A DNA stretch of 64,000 nucleotides from Jackrogersella multiformis (Eukaryota; Ascomycota; Sordariomycetes; Xylariales; Hypoxylaceae): the NCBI GenBank assembly GCA_902806575.1, contig CADCXD010000001.1, forward strand, positions 3,906,001 through 3,970,000, given 5' to 3'. The notes beneath the pieces were generated by a model. It searched no databases, was not told the origin of the DNA, and saw only the letters and a list, made by a program, of their open reading frames with translations. The translations under genes and the position numbers were made by a program. Shown here in pieces: positions 42,661 to 53,500 of the stretch; positions within the stretch are counted from its first letter, which is position 1; the number at the start of each line of letters is the position of its first letter.

Positions 42661-44606
42661 GGGTAGGTTGAATCGTCTAGACGTAGGATATATGATTTTC
42701 CCCCTTCGTTTCTCTTCCTTTCCTTCTTGCCTTAGCCGCGGAAAGGTTTTTATTTTATTTTAATTTTTTTATTTTACCAACGCTGATGCTACGGTCTGGT
42801 ACGGTACGATATCTCGGACTCGGAAGCCGAAAGGGATATATCTCAAGTACGGAGGAAAAAGCGGATATTCGTTCGAAAGGTTATATGTAGTTAAAAAGTA
42901 ATAGTAGCAATAATAATAATATCTATCTCGAAGTAGAAAAGGCTCCAGAAAAAAGGGTTGATTCACGGAGGAGAAGGAAAAGAAGAACAGGAAGATCAGT
43001 CAGACGCCGGGAGCGCGCAGGGGTGTGTGACGTAGAAATATAGCAGCTGGAAGAACAGTCACGAACAGACAATGAGGATGTTCGTATATCGAATCTTGAA
43101 TCGAATGACTATGGGGAGGTTTGTAAGACACACCAAAGACGTGTTAAAACAAAGGTCGAAACAGCTCGAAAGCCCGACATAACGAACAGCGAAAAAGAGG
43201 AAGACAATTTTGAATGGCGGCCTATGAATCATACTTGGTTTCCTTGATGCCTTTGTTTCCACCTTGTTCGACCATTGTTCGTTCTCTTGGCCAAAACGCT
43301 ACCCGGGACATAGCAATCGTCTCCTCTAGGTCGCCTGACTACCTGGCTACCCAGGCAGAGAAGCGACGAAGACTTCGTCTGGTCCAACAGATGCGGCCAG
43401 ATGGGGGCCAGTCGAGGTCGATGCCCCAGAATTAATGCGGCAGGATGCGGATGATCGACTGGACATATTCGTCCCAAAAACCCGCCCAAGCCCCCCAAAA
43501 ATAATCGGACGACGTAGAAGGTAGAAATTAGATGCAGAGCAGATCTATCTCACCACTGGGTTAGACGGTACCCGGGGTAGCTCGTATGTACGTACGCGCA
43601 GGATGAGTGGATGTAGGTAACCGACATAGAGCAAGCCTAGGTACCTAGAGCAAGCCTCGAAGCTCGAAGTTCGAGATGAGGCGCTGCGGGTCTTAGGCGA
43701 TGATGGAGTAGGCAAAACGAGAGGTCCTCGCGAGGCGAATCGCCCAGATTTGGTTTCTTAGCCGTTTGTTCTTTTCTTCAATGCCCAGTTGTTTCTTGGG
43801 CGGTTACCTAGGGGTTACCAAGATATGGGGGGCGCCAGGTCACGGCGGTTGAGAAGGAGAACAAGTTTGAGGTGTGTCATTGGTCTAAAAGTTGGCAAGA
43901 CTTTCATATTAGGCGCGACGAGGTACAACACACGCGTCTGATTGGTCGAGGCTAATCTGGGTTTCCTAATTTGGCTCTGAATTTAGCAAATCTGAACGCT
44001 GATTGCTTGTTAAGATCCTGGTGGAGATCCACCGTAGTTTAAACCCTGGCAACTTGTATGTACTTCGTACTCACTGTTGCTAATTGCAGGTACGGTACGC
44101 TACTATGTACCTAGGTATTTAGTAGGTAGTAATTCCGAAAAGTGGCCGGTCGGTTCTTTATCGAATCCGGGGGCGCAGACCTCACTCACCCACTCACCAC
44201 CTTCTCACATACCTACCACAACACGCACGCACGCACGCGCACATACACACACATTAATATATACACGGAATCTCTTTTTCCCTTTTCCAAAGATAGATAT
44301 ATGTCTGTGCCTGTGTGTAGCTAATAATGACGATGTTGTACGACCCTGTTCCTTCGACGCAGCTCAATACGAGCCTCTCTCTCGGCACGCAAGAATCCAT
44401 CTGCGGGAGGGAGGCCTCACCTAGATATATATGCAGTAGATATGCGCAACATACATATTTCTAAGCCACAGCCTGCTGTTCCTCTGGACGGAATGTTCTG
44501 GTTCGGCGCCTTGCAAGGCTGTTGGTACGGTAGGATTCATAATGCGTGATGCGTGAACTACCGGTTTGAAGGTATGTATGTTGGTATGTAGGCATGTAGA
44601 TAGTCA
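42661..44606. other. intergenic region
   Basis: Holds the upstream region of the minus-strand membrane-protein gene and the downstream region of the HAD gene. It includes a CA-type microsatellite at 44,218-44,254 and CCTAGGTA-type motifs near 43,637 and 44,108. The short frames have no recognisable domain. No tRNA or other RNA gene was seen. Confidence 0.55.
44218..44254. repeat. CA/ACGC microsatellite
   Basis: A run of CACGCACGCACGCACGCGCA followed by CATACACACACA, imperfect CA and ACGC repeats in non-coding DNA. Confidence 0.8.
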
Positions 44607-45482
44607 TCAACTCTGCTGCGAGGCTCGACCCAAAGCCCTGACAGCGGGAAGCAACCCATGCATGCCGTTGCCATCTTCACCGAGGAACACGTCATTCTCT
44701 CGCCTGACCACGTCCATGTCCTCGCCGCGGTCGTCAGTCCAGCGGTAGACATACACAGTCCTCATGCCGAGCTCACGGGCAGCCCCAAGGTCGTACGCGT
44801 GCGCCGCGACCATGACGGCCTCTTCTGGCCGCGCCCTCACCAGGCCCATCGCCTTCTCGTAGGCCTCCGGCGCCGGCTTGTAGACGCCCAACAGCTCGCT
44901 GGAGAATAGCATGCTGAACATGCCCTCCAAGCTGGAGGACCGCACCAGGTCGAGCTGCAGCCTCGCGGTCCCGTTGGCGAGCACGAATAGCTCGAGCCCC
45001 GGCTCCCTCTTCAGCGCGGTTAGCGCGGGTACGACGTCCGGCCACGAGGCCATGTGATGCCACGACCGCACGGCGAGCTCGATCGCAGAAGAAGAGACAG
45101 CTGTCGCTGCGCTGTCGTCCAGGGGAGCAGTAGCACTTGTAGTAGCACTTGTAGGCCCGTCGTCATCGAGCCCAACAAAAAGCCGCCGCTCTTCCCCGTA
45201 GGCCTCGCGGCTTAGAATCCTGAGTAGGGTTCTGCGATGCGTGACGTCGATGTCCTCTGGCGGGAGGCCTTGTTGGGACCGAGCATGGATCTCGCTGAAG
45301 AACTCCTCGCGCCAGTCGAGCGCCAGCTTCGAGCGGGTTGACCGCGGTATCGCTGCCGGTAAGGCCTCGACGACCCCGCTATGCCAATCTAGACACGTGC
45401 CCATGAAGTCGAAGAAGACGGCTTTGATCCGCCTCTCCTGGGTACCCGAATGGGTCTCAGTCGATGCTTGCGCTCGCGACAT
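44607..45482 (-). CDS. haloacid dehalogenase type II-like HAD hydrolase
   Basis: Intronless 291-residue protein starting at an ATG. HAD motif I is VFFDFMGTCLDW at residues 22-33 with nucleophile Asp25. Motif II is the LANGT box at 169-173, the conserved Lys is K202 in GVYKPAPEAY, and the acidic motif is AAHAYDLGAARELGM at 226-240 with Asp231. An alpha-helical cap lies between motifs I and II, as in type II haloacid dehalogenases (haloacetate or 2-haloacid hydrolysis by a covalent aspartyl ester). Length is near the family norm, with an Ala/Ser/Thr-rich insertion at about 109-132. The motif II Ser of classical enzymes is Ala169 and the usual Asn before the acidic Asp is His228, so the true substrate may be another small acid or a phosphate ester. 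No signal peptide, so probably cytosolic. Confidence 0.88.
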   Translation of the reverse strand: MSRAQASTETHSGTQERRIKAVFFDFMGTCLDWHSGVVEALPAAIPRSTRSKLALDWREEFFSEIHARSQQGLPPEDIDVTHRRTLLRILSREAYGEERRLFVGLDDDGPTSATTSATAPLDDSAATAVSSSAIELAVRSWHHMASWPDVVPALTALKREPGLELFVLANGTARLQLDLVRSSSLEGMFSMLFSSELLGVYKPAPEAYEKAMGLVRARPEEAVMVAAHAYDLGAARELGMRTVYVYRWTDDRGEDMDVVRRENDVFLGEDGNGMHGLLPAVRALGRASQQS

Positions 45483-47868
45483 GGTACCGGTTCGTACGAG
45501 CCCATGTGGCTAGTCTCGTGACAGCTCACCGCGGCTCTGGGTGACTCACTCACGTCAGTGGCGTCCGGTAAGAAAACGTACCTCGATGCGCCCGATGGGA
45601 TGTGGTCCGTAGTGTTGGGATAGTGCGGAGCGAACGGCTGTTGGGAGGAGAAGTCGTTGGACCCTCACCACAAGAACCACCACCATCAGGCGGAGACCGC
45701 TCGCGCATAAAAATTTTCACCTGCAGGCGGAGAAATAGATCATCGCCTCGCTGTCCGTCTAGTGTAGATGACACATAACCTTATCCCTTGCCCTGCTGAA
45801 TCATCCTGCATCTCATAACGTAGCCGTTATACCTAACGAATCATCTAGTGTATGTATACCTATATTGGGGCATTCTGCGTTACCTACTGCCTACCTAGGT
45901 ACCTAGCTGTCAGGCTGTCAAGTGAATTTCCGCGCCCGGCGGAGTGGCTTCGCAAGTTTCAAAGAGGTGGGAAAGAAAAGATCGGATTGAATTGGAAGCC
46001 AAAAGCCCATTTCAGCTCAGCAAGGGTAGAAGGGAGATCTCTTTCTACGTCATTGCGGCCCGAGGGGAGCAAAGAAGCTCGGCCTTTCGATTTTGCATGA
46101 TTGTGTAGGTGCGCACAGCCCGCTGCGCTGGAGAGGCTTAAGCGATGGTTGCCGAGATCTCTCAATCCGCGTGGTTTTTGGTGATCTACGATGCAGCAGC
46201 TGTATCCATGGCCCGTGCCTAGCCCATAGCATGACATGTAATTCGTAATTCCGCAATATGGATACCAGGAGTCGCAATATTACCTACCTGGTAGATACTA
46301 TGTAGAATCAATTTGCCCGCTTTCACGCGACGGCGACGCCACAATCTGCCTTACACATTGTACCTACCTACCTGTCTCAAAAGCAATTAACATGCGCAGC
46401 TGAAATTGAAACTCCAACATAGTTATCCATCGGACCAAGCCACCGAAGGGTCGCGATGCAATCAAGAAGATAACGGGGGTAAAAAAACAAAAGCAAAAAT
46501 AAATCGACCAAAACGCCTCTTTCCGAACCGGGATGCTACATGCGGCAATCAGCAGCAAGCGGGCCGGGAAGGGGGGAGGAAAATCTGGAAATCCCCCCAT
46601 GCGAAATCCCCTCCTCTCTCTTCTGCCCCCCATGTGAAACCGACGGGATCGCCAGCCGTTGGGCGTCGAGCACCTGACTCACTCGTTCCCATTCAGTCGA
46701 TCACGAGATCCATCAGTCCCCCCCGTTCACCGCTGAGCTCAGCGAATTGTTGGCTACCATACCCTACCCAGGTTTTCCGGGTTCGGGGTGACGGGTATCG
46801 TGGGTCGACATGTACGTGTATGTGGTGTATGTATGTACGTATAAGCCAAATTTTGGGGTTTGCAAATTTTGCGGCTTAGGTGTAAGAGGGAGCCCAAAGA
46901 ATGGATCCGTGATGTGTTTTATAGTGTATGTATGTTAATTAGGTGGGTGAAAGAAGCTAATTAAGCCATAACTCAATTGAAGTTAATTGACTAATGTGAC
47001 TAATTAGCTCGGAACGTAATTATGTCGAATTGAGATATCATTAACAATCAATCTACTTTCTAGCGTACAAGGTAGGTACCATTCTTCGTATTTACCTACA
47101 TGTATGTTCTAAGATGTCAAGTCACCACCAAAGATCAAAGACTCGATATTATTTTGTACTTTTTGTTTTATTTCTGATTTGTGATTTGTGTTAATTATAT
47201 TACAGTAAAATTCTTTCTGACTTTTTCTTCCGCCCTTGGGGTTTTAAGTCTCCAAGGGCTCCGAGAGGCGGGGGGCAATCAATTAAAGGTGCCCTCCTGA
47301 TGATGATCATGAACCTGTCCCTCTTCCCCCCCTTTCAGGGAGGCAAGCAAACATAAAAATGCTTAGGCCTTTATATCCCAGATATATACCGATGCCGAAA
47401 TCCCAAAGCACCGCGGTGGCATAGATTTGCCTAAAACTCCTTTGTTCCCTTCCACCCCTCCCTTAACCAATGCATGCATGGTATATATAAGTGATGATTC
47501 GACGATGATATATCGACACATAGTAGAAAATAAGAAAATTGTCGTCTCCTCGTAAGCCATAGCAGGTTCATTCATTACCTCCCAAGTGCGGCAGCCCCGT
47601 CCCCCGGCCGCCCGTCGTGATGATATAATCCAATCCCCTTAAATTCCGCCTATTCCAAGTGTCGTTCCGGTTGCCTCGCGGCATCCTGTCTCTAATGGGT
47701 ATTATCGTAGTAGTAAATGGTTAAAATAAAATAAAAATGTGTGTAAGTGGCCGGCCGTAGTCGAAGTGCAAACGGGATAGCAATTTCCTGAATCGCTCCA
47801 AGAAGCTACCCGCAGATGAGGAGAAGGGACAACCCTCCTCAAGGCCGGCTGTGAGGAAAATGATCGGT
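45483..47868. other. intergenic region of about 2.4 kb
   Basis: No frame here shows a recognisable domain. It contains the promoter side of the HAD gene, a TACCTAGGTACCTAG motif near 45,890, and (right part) the 3' flank of the transcription factor gene. The sequence at 46,900-47,200 is locally AT-rich with repeated TTAATTAG-like words but keeps CpA and TpG, so it is not RIP-degraded like the left block. Confidence 0.5.
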
Positions 47869-50022
47869 TTAGATCAGTAGGTAATCGCATCCCCTCATCT
47901 GCATGACATCTCTCCAGGAGATGTAGGGCGCCTCCGTGGTTCCGTTTGCGCTGGGACTCGGGTGGCTGTTGTCGGCCTGTTGCCAGACCTCGTGCAGCAG
48001 CGAGGCGACGCCTCCGAAGCTGCCGTAGTTAGCCGCATCGCCGAGCTGCACGGTGCGGTCGTTGAAGAATTGTCTGAAGCTAGAGTTCATGCCGCTGACG
48101 GATCCGCCGATCAGGTAGACCCAGGCGAGGCTTCGGTCGAAGCCGCCGGCGCCGGATGGGATAAATTGTAGGACGTTGGTAAGCTTCTCAACGAGGCCGA
48201 CGCAGCTAGCTTGGCTGGGTGAGAATCCGGGCACCAAGCTGCAGAGGTAGATGCGAGCGGCTAGTCGGAAAGCGCTGGTGATGTTCTTGCTGAGTTGTTT
48301 CGGGCTGAGAGAGCCATTGGCGTTGTACGGCATCTTAGGTCCAGAGTCGTGAGCCTCCGTCAATCCGATCTGGTCGCCAAGCGCGTGCACATGTGTGCAA
48401 AGGGTAATGTCATCCATTCCCTCTTTCTTGAGAGCCTCGAGGCAGGCGATTTCGGAGATGAGATACATGACGTGGTCGTCGCAGCCCATGAGCTCGCGGA
48501 GCCCGAGGAAGGGGTTCGTTGTTGATAGGTGCTTCTCGCGGTAAGTGTGCGCGAATGTCGGGGCTCTTCCTTGCATGGTCGCTCCTAGGATATCGATCCA
48601 TGCGGTAAGTGTCATGTTGAAGGGTGTTTGAACGAGTTGCTCGGTTGTTTCGGATACCAATCGAGGCAGATCTAATTTGTTGACTAGAGAATTCACCGCC
48701 TGGAAGTGCTGGTGCCATGGGATGTCAGGGAGCGAGTCGTCATATCGGCCGACGCAGCACTGGAAGAAGATGAGACCGAGAGTCGCCTCGAGGATCTGGT
48801 GGTGGTCCTCGTCCTTGTAGAGGGCCTCGCAAAGTGCAACAATGGTGGCTTGTCGGTGTCGCATGATGTCATTGTCAACTTCCTCTCCATGGACATTCAT
48901 TGTGGCCTTGAAGTGTTGCGCCGCGATCATGAGGCAGCAGTGAAGGTAGCCTTTGTTGTTTTGCAGGTTAGGCAGGATAAGATCGGAGCCGACAGATCCA
49001 TGCTGGTTAGTCTCCAAGATGGGAAAGATAGTCGGCAGTACGAATTGAATGAAGTGGTCCAGCAGCCGTTGGTCGTTCTCTTCTAGCTCGATGTTGACTT
49101 GTCCTGTGCTTGTAGGTAGGCCGTGGGCGAAGTCAAAGAAATTGCAGTTCAAGGTCTCCTCAGTTAGCGACTCGCGGCGCTCCTGGTAGACTTGCTGCTC
49201 GGCCCATTCTCCATCTACGGGATAAGATGGAAGGATGGTCCCTGGAGGAGGCGGCGTGTGGAAGGTGCTGAAAGTCGAAACTGTAGATTCACGGAGAGTC
49301 GGGATGTCGTTAACAAACATTTCTCGCTCAGTCTTGACGTCGATCTCATAGGGAGACATGTGATACATGAAGTCGTCGTGCGACGGGAGTATGTGCGGGT
49401 TGTAAGCTCCATACTCGGAAACGTTGGGCGGGCTGTTGAAGTTGAAGGCGAATTGCGAATCGATGGACGCTGACCTCGTCCGGTCTAGAGGGTCCGAGAA
49501 TGTTGCGGAGGTGGGAAGAGAGTGAGACAGCCCAGGGGGTGAGCTGACTGAAGTCTGGATAGTGTGTGACGACTTCTCGGAGAGCTTCTTCCTCTTGATG
49601 ATCATCTTGATGTCATCCTTGTGCTGTCGTCTCGCATCGTTGTTGCTCCACCACATCGGTCTCTTATATTCACAGGCAAGACCGAGGTGTTTGCATGCTG
49701 TGCACATAGGAGTACCCTCATCGCACTTCTTTCGTCGTAATCTGCAGGTATAGCAACCTATAAGAAAGGGGTCTTGTTAGTATGTGGTCCCTGACCAACT
49801 TACACGTACCGACGACGATTCCGTGTAAGTGGCCGTGTAAGTGGACTTAAAAGAGGAACACCAACCTGTTCTTGAACGACGATGCATCTGGGTCTTTGCT
49901 TTAGAGTTAACATTGTTGTTTTGCTTAGAAGCAGCCTTGGACTTGGTCGGTTGTGCGACGGCCATGTTGACGGTTGCTGCTCTCATTAGGTCTCCCTGAG
50001 GGTTGGGGGGTAGAGTTGACAT
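47869..50022 (-). CDS. Zn2Cys6 (GAL4-type) transcription factor
   Basis: Two-exon gene, 681 residues: exon 1 is 50,022-49,866 and exon 2 is 49,757-47,869. The 108-bp intron starts GTTGGT, has a perfect TACTAAC branch site and ends TTATAG. Splicing completes a canonical cluster CX2CX6CX6CX2CX6C with Cys54, 57, 64, 71, 74 and 81 in the setting RTGCYTCRLRRKKC. It is followed by EYKRPMWWSN and a basic, Lys-rich linker. The C-terminal two thirds look like the fungal-specific regulatory domain, for example FIQFVLPTIFPI, YLHCCLMIAAQHFKA and LPDIPWHQHFQA. It should be a nuclear DNA-binding regulator. The family resembles conserved Sordariomycete C6 regulators with the RPMWW signature, but I cannot name the ortholog or its targets. 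The upstream CT-rich tract suggests a 5' leader of a few hundred bases. Intron-retaining transcripts would lose the cluster. Confidence 0.93.
49758..49865 (-). other. intron of the Zn2Cys6 gene
   Basis: Runs 49,865 to 49,758 on the minus strand. Donor GTTGGT is slightly off consensus; branch site TACTAAC and acceptor TATAG are strong. It splits the Gly codon immediately before the first zinc-binding Cys (phase 1). Removing it is the only way to join the start exon to the cluster. Confidence 0.9.
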
Positions 50023-50400
50023 TTGTATCTTATGTATCGAGGTCAGGTACCTGCGTCGAGATGGTGGTGGTGGGGGGGGTGTATGCTGGTCGCAAGCCGA
50101 GCGAAAGCGGGAGGAGACAAGGGGAACCGGGGGCCCCAGTTCTAGGTCCAGGTCGATTAATTGCTAGGATCTTTCCAGAGATTGCGCCTCGAAGCCAGTA
50201 ATTGCCCAAAAACGCTCAATGCTCTCGAGTCCTCGTGCCCGGTGAATAATAATCCGCGGGTGGGGATAAGACCGACCGGTGCGGAATTGGTGTATAGTAT
50301 GGAAATTTGTCAAAATTAATATTATTTCTTCTCGTCGAATGAATGAATGGATCCAAGCAAGTACCAGCTTGCCTTTCACGTTAGTCGAGTTTGGCGGAAT

Positions 50401-50457
50401 GGGAAAGGTATAGGAGAGGGAGGTTAGGAAGAGAGAGGGAGAGGAGGATATAGTTAA
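50401..50457 (-). promoter_or_regulatory. CT-rich promoter tract of the Zn2Cys6 gene
   Basis: On the minus strand this is a near-continuous pyrimidine tract (CCTCCTCTCCCTCTCTCTTC and flanks) about 380-435 bases upstream of the start codon. Pyrimidine tracts of this kind commonly sit near transcription start sites in filamentous fungi, so initiation probably lies just downstream. No TATA box or specific factor site is claimed. Confidence 0.45.
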
Positions 50458-51150
50458 AGGGGAGCTGGAACGACACTTGGATCTTCTACCCTTCACAACT
50501 TCTATCTTCAAGAAATGTTTCCCTCGGATTGGAGGTGCGAAGGCTTATATCATGGCCTCATCCTCTTCGGCCACCACTCTAGCTGCATCGCGAACTCGAC
50601 GGGCTGTGTTCAAAAATAGCAACACGGGCAATTTGGGGTAATTCCTTTTTTAACCCATGACCTATGTGGCCTAATTACAGACCACGACATATGCAAATTA
50701 GCCCAGATTGGGGTAGCAGCTGGTGACTTGAGCCGAATATGCGCTTGCGGATTCCAATGAGCTTGGCCGGTTCGACGGACAGTGGTCGAGTCACCCGAAT
50801 AATGGTGGGTACCCAAGTATCCTTCGACCAGCTGGACCAACTAGGACCAACCACCCCACTCGAAGATGAGCGGTACTAAGCGGTACAAGGGCATTCGTAC
50901 CACTCGGTCACACTCGCGGAAGACGGTGGCTGCAAGAAGAGCAGGGATTCATCTGCAGGGTAGGCGACGTTGAGCGACTAAAAGAGGCAGTTCCCATACG
51001 TGGCTTGCCGGTCATTGGATCGACGACTTGGAAGTCCGGCCCACCGTGAATGCACCACCATGCAAGAGGGGAGACATGGGGTCTTTTCGACCGCCGCCCG
51101 CCGCCCAGCACTTGCAGATTTTCTAATTGTGCGCTGAGCGTGTATATTGT

Positions 51151-51197
51151 CTGTGTGTGTAAGTGCATGTGTGTGTGTGTGTGTGAGAGTGAGAGTA
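51151..51197. repeat. GT microsatellite
   Basis: Imperfect GT tract (GTGTGTGTAAGTGCATGTGT continuing as GT repeats, then GAGAGTGAGAG) in non-coding DNA. Confidence 0.8.
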
Positions 51198-53225
51198 ACC
51201 TTGCCAGCCCTGTATTCATCCTTGCGTCCAGCAAGCCCTGCGGGCTGGGGTATTCGAGTTTATTGAAAGCCGCAGGGGTCTATTAGCGTCGATCGACCTT
51301 AAGAAGAGGTAAGGAGTACGTAGTAGAGACTGGGAGATGCGGTTTGTACTATCTCTAAGAGGAGAGAGGCTATTCTTTTCGAGGAACTTTGTCATGCCAC
51401 CTCCCAGTACCTTGGTATTCAAGCGGATATACCACTTAGGTAGTTGAACCATGTCTTGGAACTTGACATGCTTCCTCGCTAAGTTTGCACGTTGATAATA
51501 GACATGTCGTGCGAGAAGAACCACGAGAGGAATAGAAACCCCACGTGTAGAGAGTTTCGACCTTCAGCAGTGCCTAGGAGTTGTAGTACTCAACACACAA
51601 AAAGTAATATGTATGCAAGGAGCCATGGCAGCTTGCCGATTGCCCTCGCATTGACCATTAGAGCGCGGATGGTGTGGTTACTCTGCATGGGCTGACCGAT
51701 AATCATAGATTGCTCTGCTCTCGAGTTGCATGTGCAGTAGGTAGGTAAGTACCTACACTAGGTAGGTAGGTATTGAGAAACCAAATCCGTACGCATGTAT
51801 ACTACGTAGTACGTAGTGTAGGTTAGGTAGTTCAACTCGAATTGTATTCCGCATGGCACCCCCCTCGCTACCGTTAGCTCATTGCCTCATCCAGATATCA
51901 TATCGTCCAGTGGAGAGAGCATTGGTCTGGATTAAGTTATCCGTCAACAAGCTAGGTCGAATCTTGCGAACTTGGCGAGCTCGGAGTCAGCTCTCGATAC
52001 CTAACGAGCTTCTACTCTCTACCTAGGTAGGTATAATGGGTGGAACGCGGCTCTGTCCCACTCGTATCGCATAATTACCCTATTCCTTAAGCGTATATTA
52101 GGCATTATTTATGCCGGCCAATGAATGGCGATTCTATGAATATGAGCACAAGATTGGTCGTTAATATAGACCAGTGGGAGTCCGGTAGCAGGGCTACTAG
52201 GTCCGGCCTCTTGGATATTAGGTATAGTGTAAAGGGTAGGTTAAGTAGCTTGTGCGAGACGGGACGACGAGATCGGGACTAAGAGTCGCGCCGACTCTAC
52301 CACCATAGAAATGCTCGCAGCCGAGCATCGGAAGTCATGCGTTTTTGCAGGTCTCATTTTGATTGTAAAAAGATACCCTATGTATTTACCTAGGCAGGTA
52401 GTAAGTAGGTAATCTGTTAAAGCATGAAAAGAAGCCGTTCGTGGCTGGTTGTTATTCCTAGGCTTAACGTTGCTGTGGCACCGGCAAATATTTCCAATGC
52501 TCGATGGCTTCAACGACTCACCAATCAGATGAGGATATGGATAAAAAGGTGATGCGTCCTTTAAGGGCTTCGATTAGTAAAAAGGCTTTCCAGCTCGTTG
52601 ATTCGAGGCTCAGTGGAAGAGAGGAAGTTAGCGCCATTAGCGGGCTTAACCGAAATCTTAGTTGATGTGACAAAGTAAGAGTTCAGGCAGCACATTGGCT
52701 TAAGCTCGGAAGCTGGATCCCTGCTAAGCCGGGATTATTTCATGATGGAGGGCGTACATTTAGCCAATCTTTGTTCGTAAGCTGCAAGTTCCCATTAGCG
52801 TTAATGGTATAATAGTGGGGATTATGGGGTCCATATGCAAAATATCATGGATCCCGGGACGCCAAGAAACGGCATCAGGGGTGGTCTTTCCTATTTTCCC
52901 AGATCAGCCAAACATACAATGGCAAAAATCTCGGCAGCCTAGCCCTAAATAAGCTACCTACAGTACGTACATCCGTACCTAAGCTTTATTTGCTTAGGTA
53001 CTTAGGTACCTACACGACCTAGGTAAGCAGCTACCACCCTTTTCCCCATGTTCCAATATTCCCATAAGCATTGTCATTTAATCAAGCAGTGGCCCATGCA
53101 CCCCGTAAGCTCCAGGGGGGCTGGCCTGTGGCTCACCGGATTTACATGCTATTATGTACCTGGGTAGGTAGGAGTCGGAAGCTGACCGGTTGTTAGACCA
53201 AGCTCACCCGATATCAATTCGTGAT

Positions 53226-53500
53226 GGGCTAATTTGCTCGCATTCTATAATTATCCCACTTTGCGTGCTCTTAACTTGACTAAATTTGGGCTAATTTGAG
53301 CAACACTTCGCGCATGCAAATGCACGGCGGGCGCTAACGGTCACACTCCAGGTTCTGTTTGCAACGTTAATTAACATTAAAAATATTAGTGCGATATAGA
53401 TTCTATTTTTGAATTAGCCCGCATTACTGCCCGCGGATTGTGGGCTAATTTGGTTCACTCCGGTTTTTAAGAAAATTTCTAATGTTCATTAACGCTTGGC
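53226..53500. repeat. GGGCTAATTTG repeat cluster with foldback arms
   Basis: GGGCTAATTTG occurs at 53,226, 53,288 and 53,442, with the reverse form AATTAGCCC at 53,412. A further reverse copy CAAATTAGCCC lies at 50,694, about 2.5 kb away. Around 53,364-53,388 and 53,471-53,495 are inverted arms of about 25 bases (ACGTTAATTAACATT versus the complement of AATGTTCATTAACGC) separated by about 80 bases. The layout suggests a small non-autonomous element or its remains; ends and target duplications were not established. Confidence 0.45.

Noticed and set aside
46406..46879. 157-codon plus-strand frame between the HAD and Zn2Cys6 genes
   Set aside because: It begins at TTG, has no recognisable domain, and its composition looks like translated non-coding DNA.
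51893..51982. tRNA-like stretch with GTCCAGTGG (A-box-like) and GGTCGAATC (B-box-like)
   Set aside because: The T-loop lacks one T of the GGTTCGAATC consensus, the T stem has a mismatch, and no acceptor stem pairs across the ends. At most a decayed tRNA-derived fragment.
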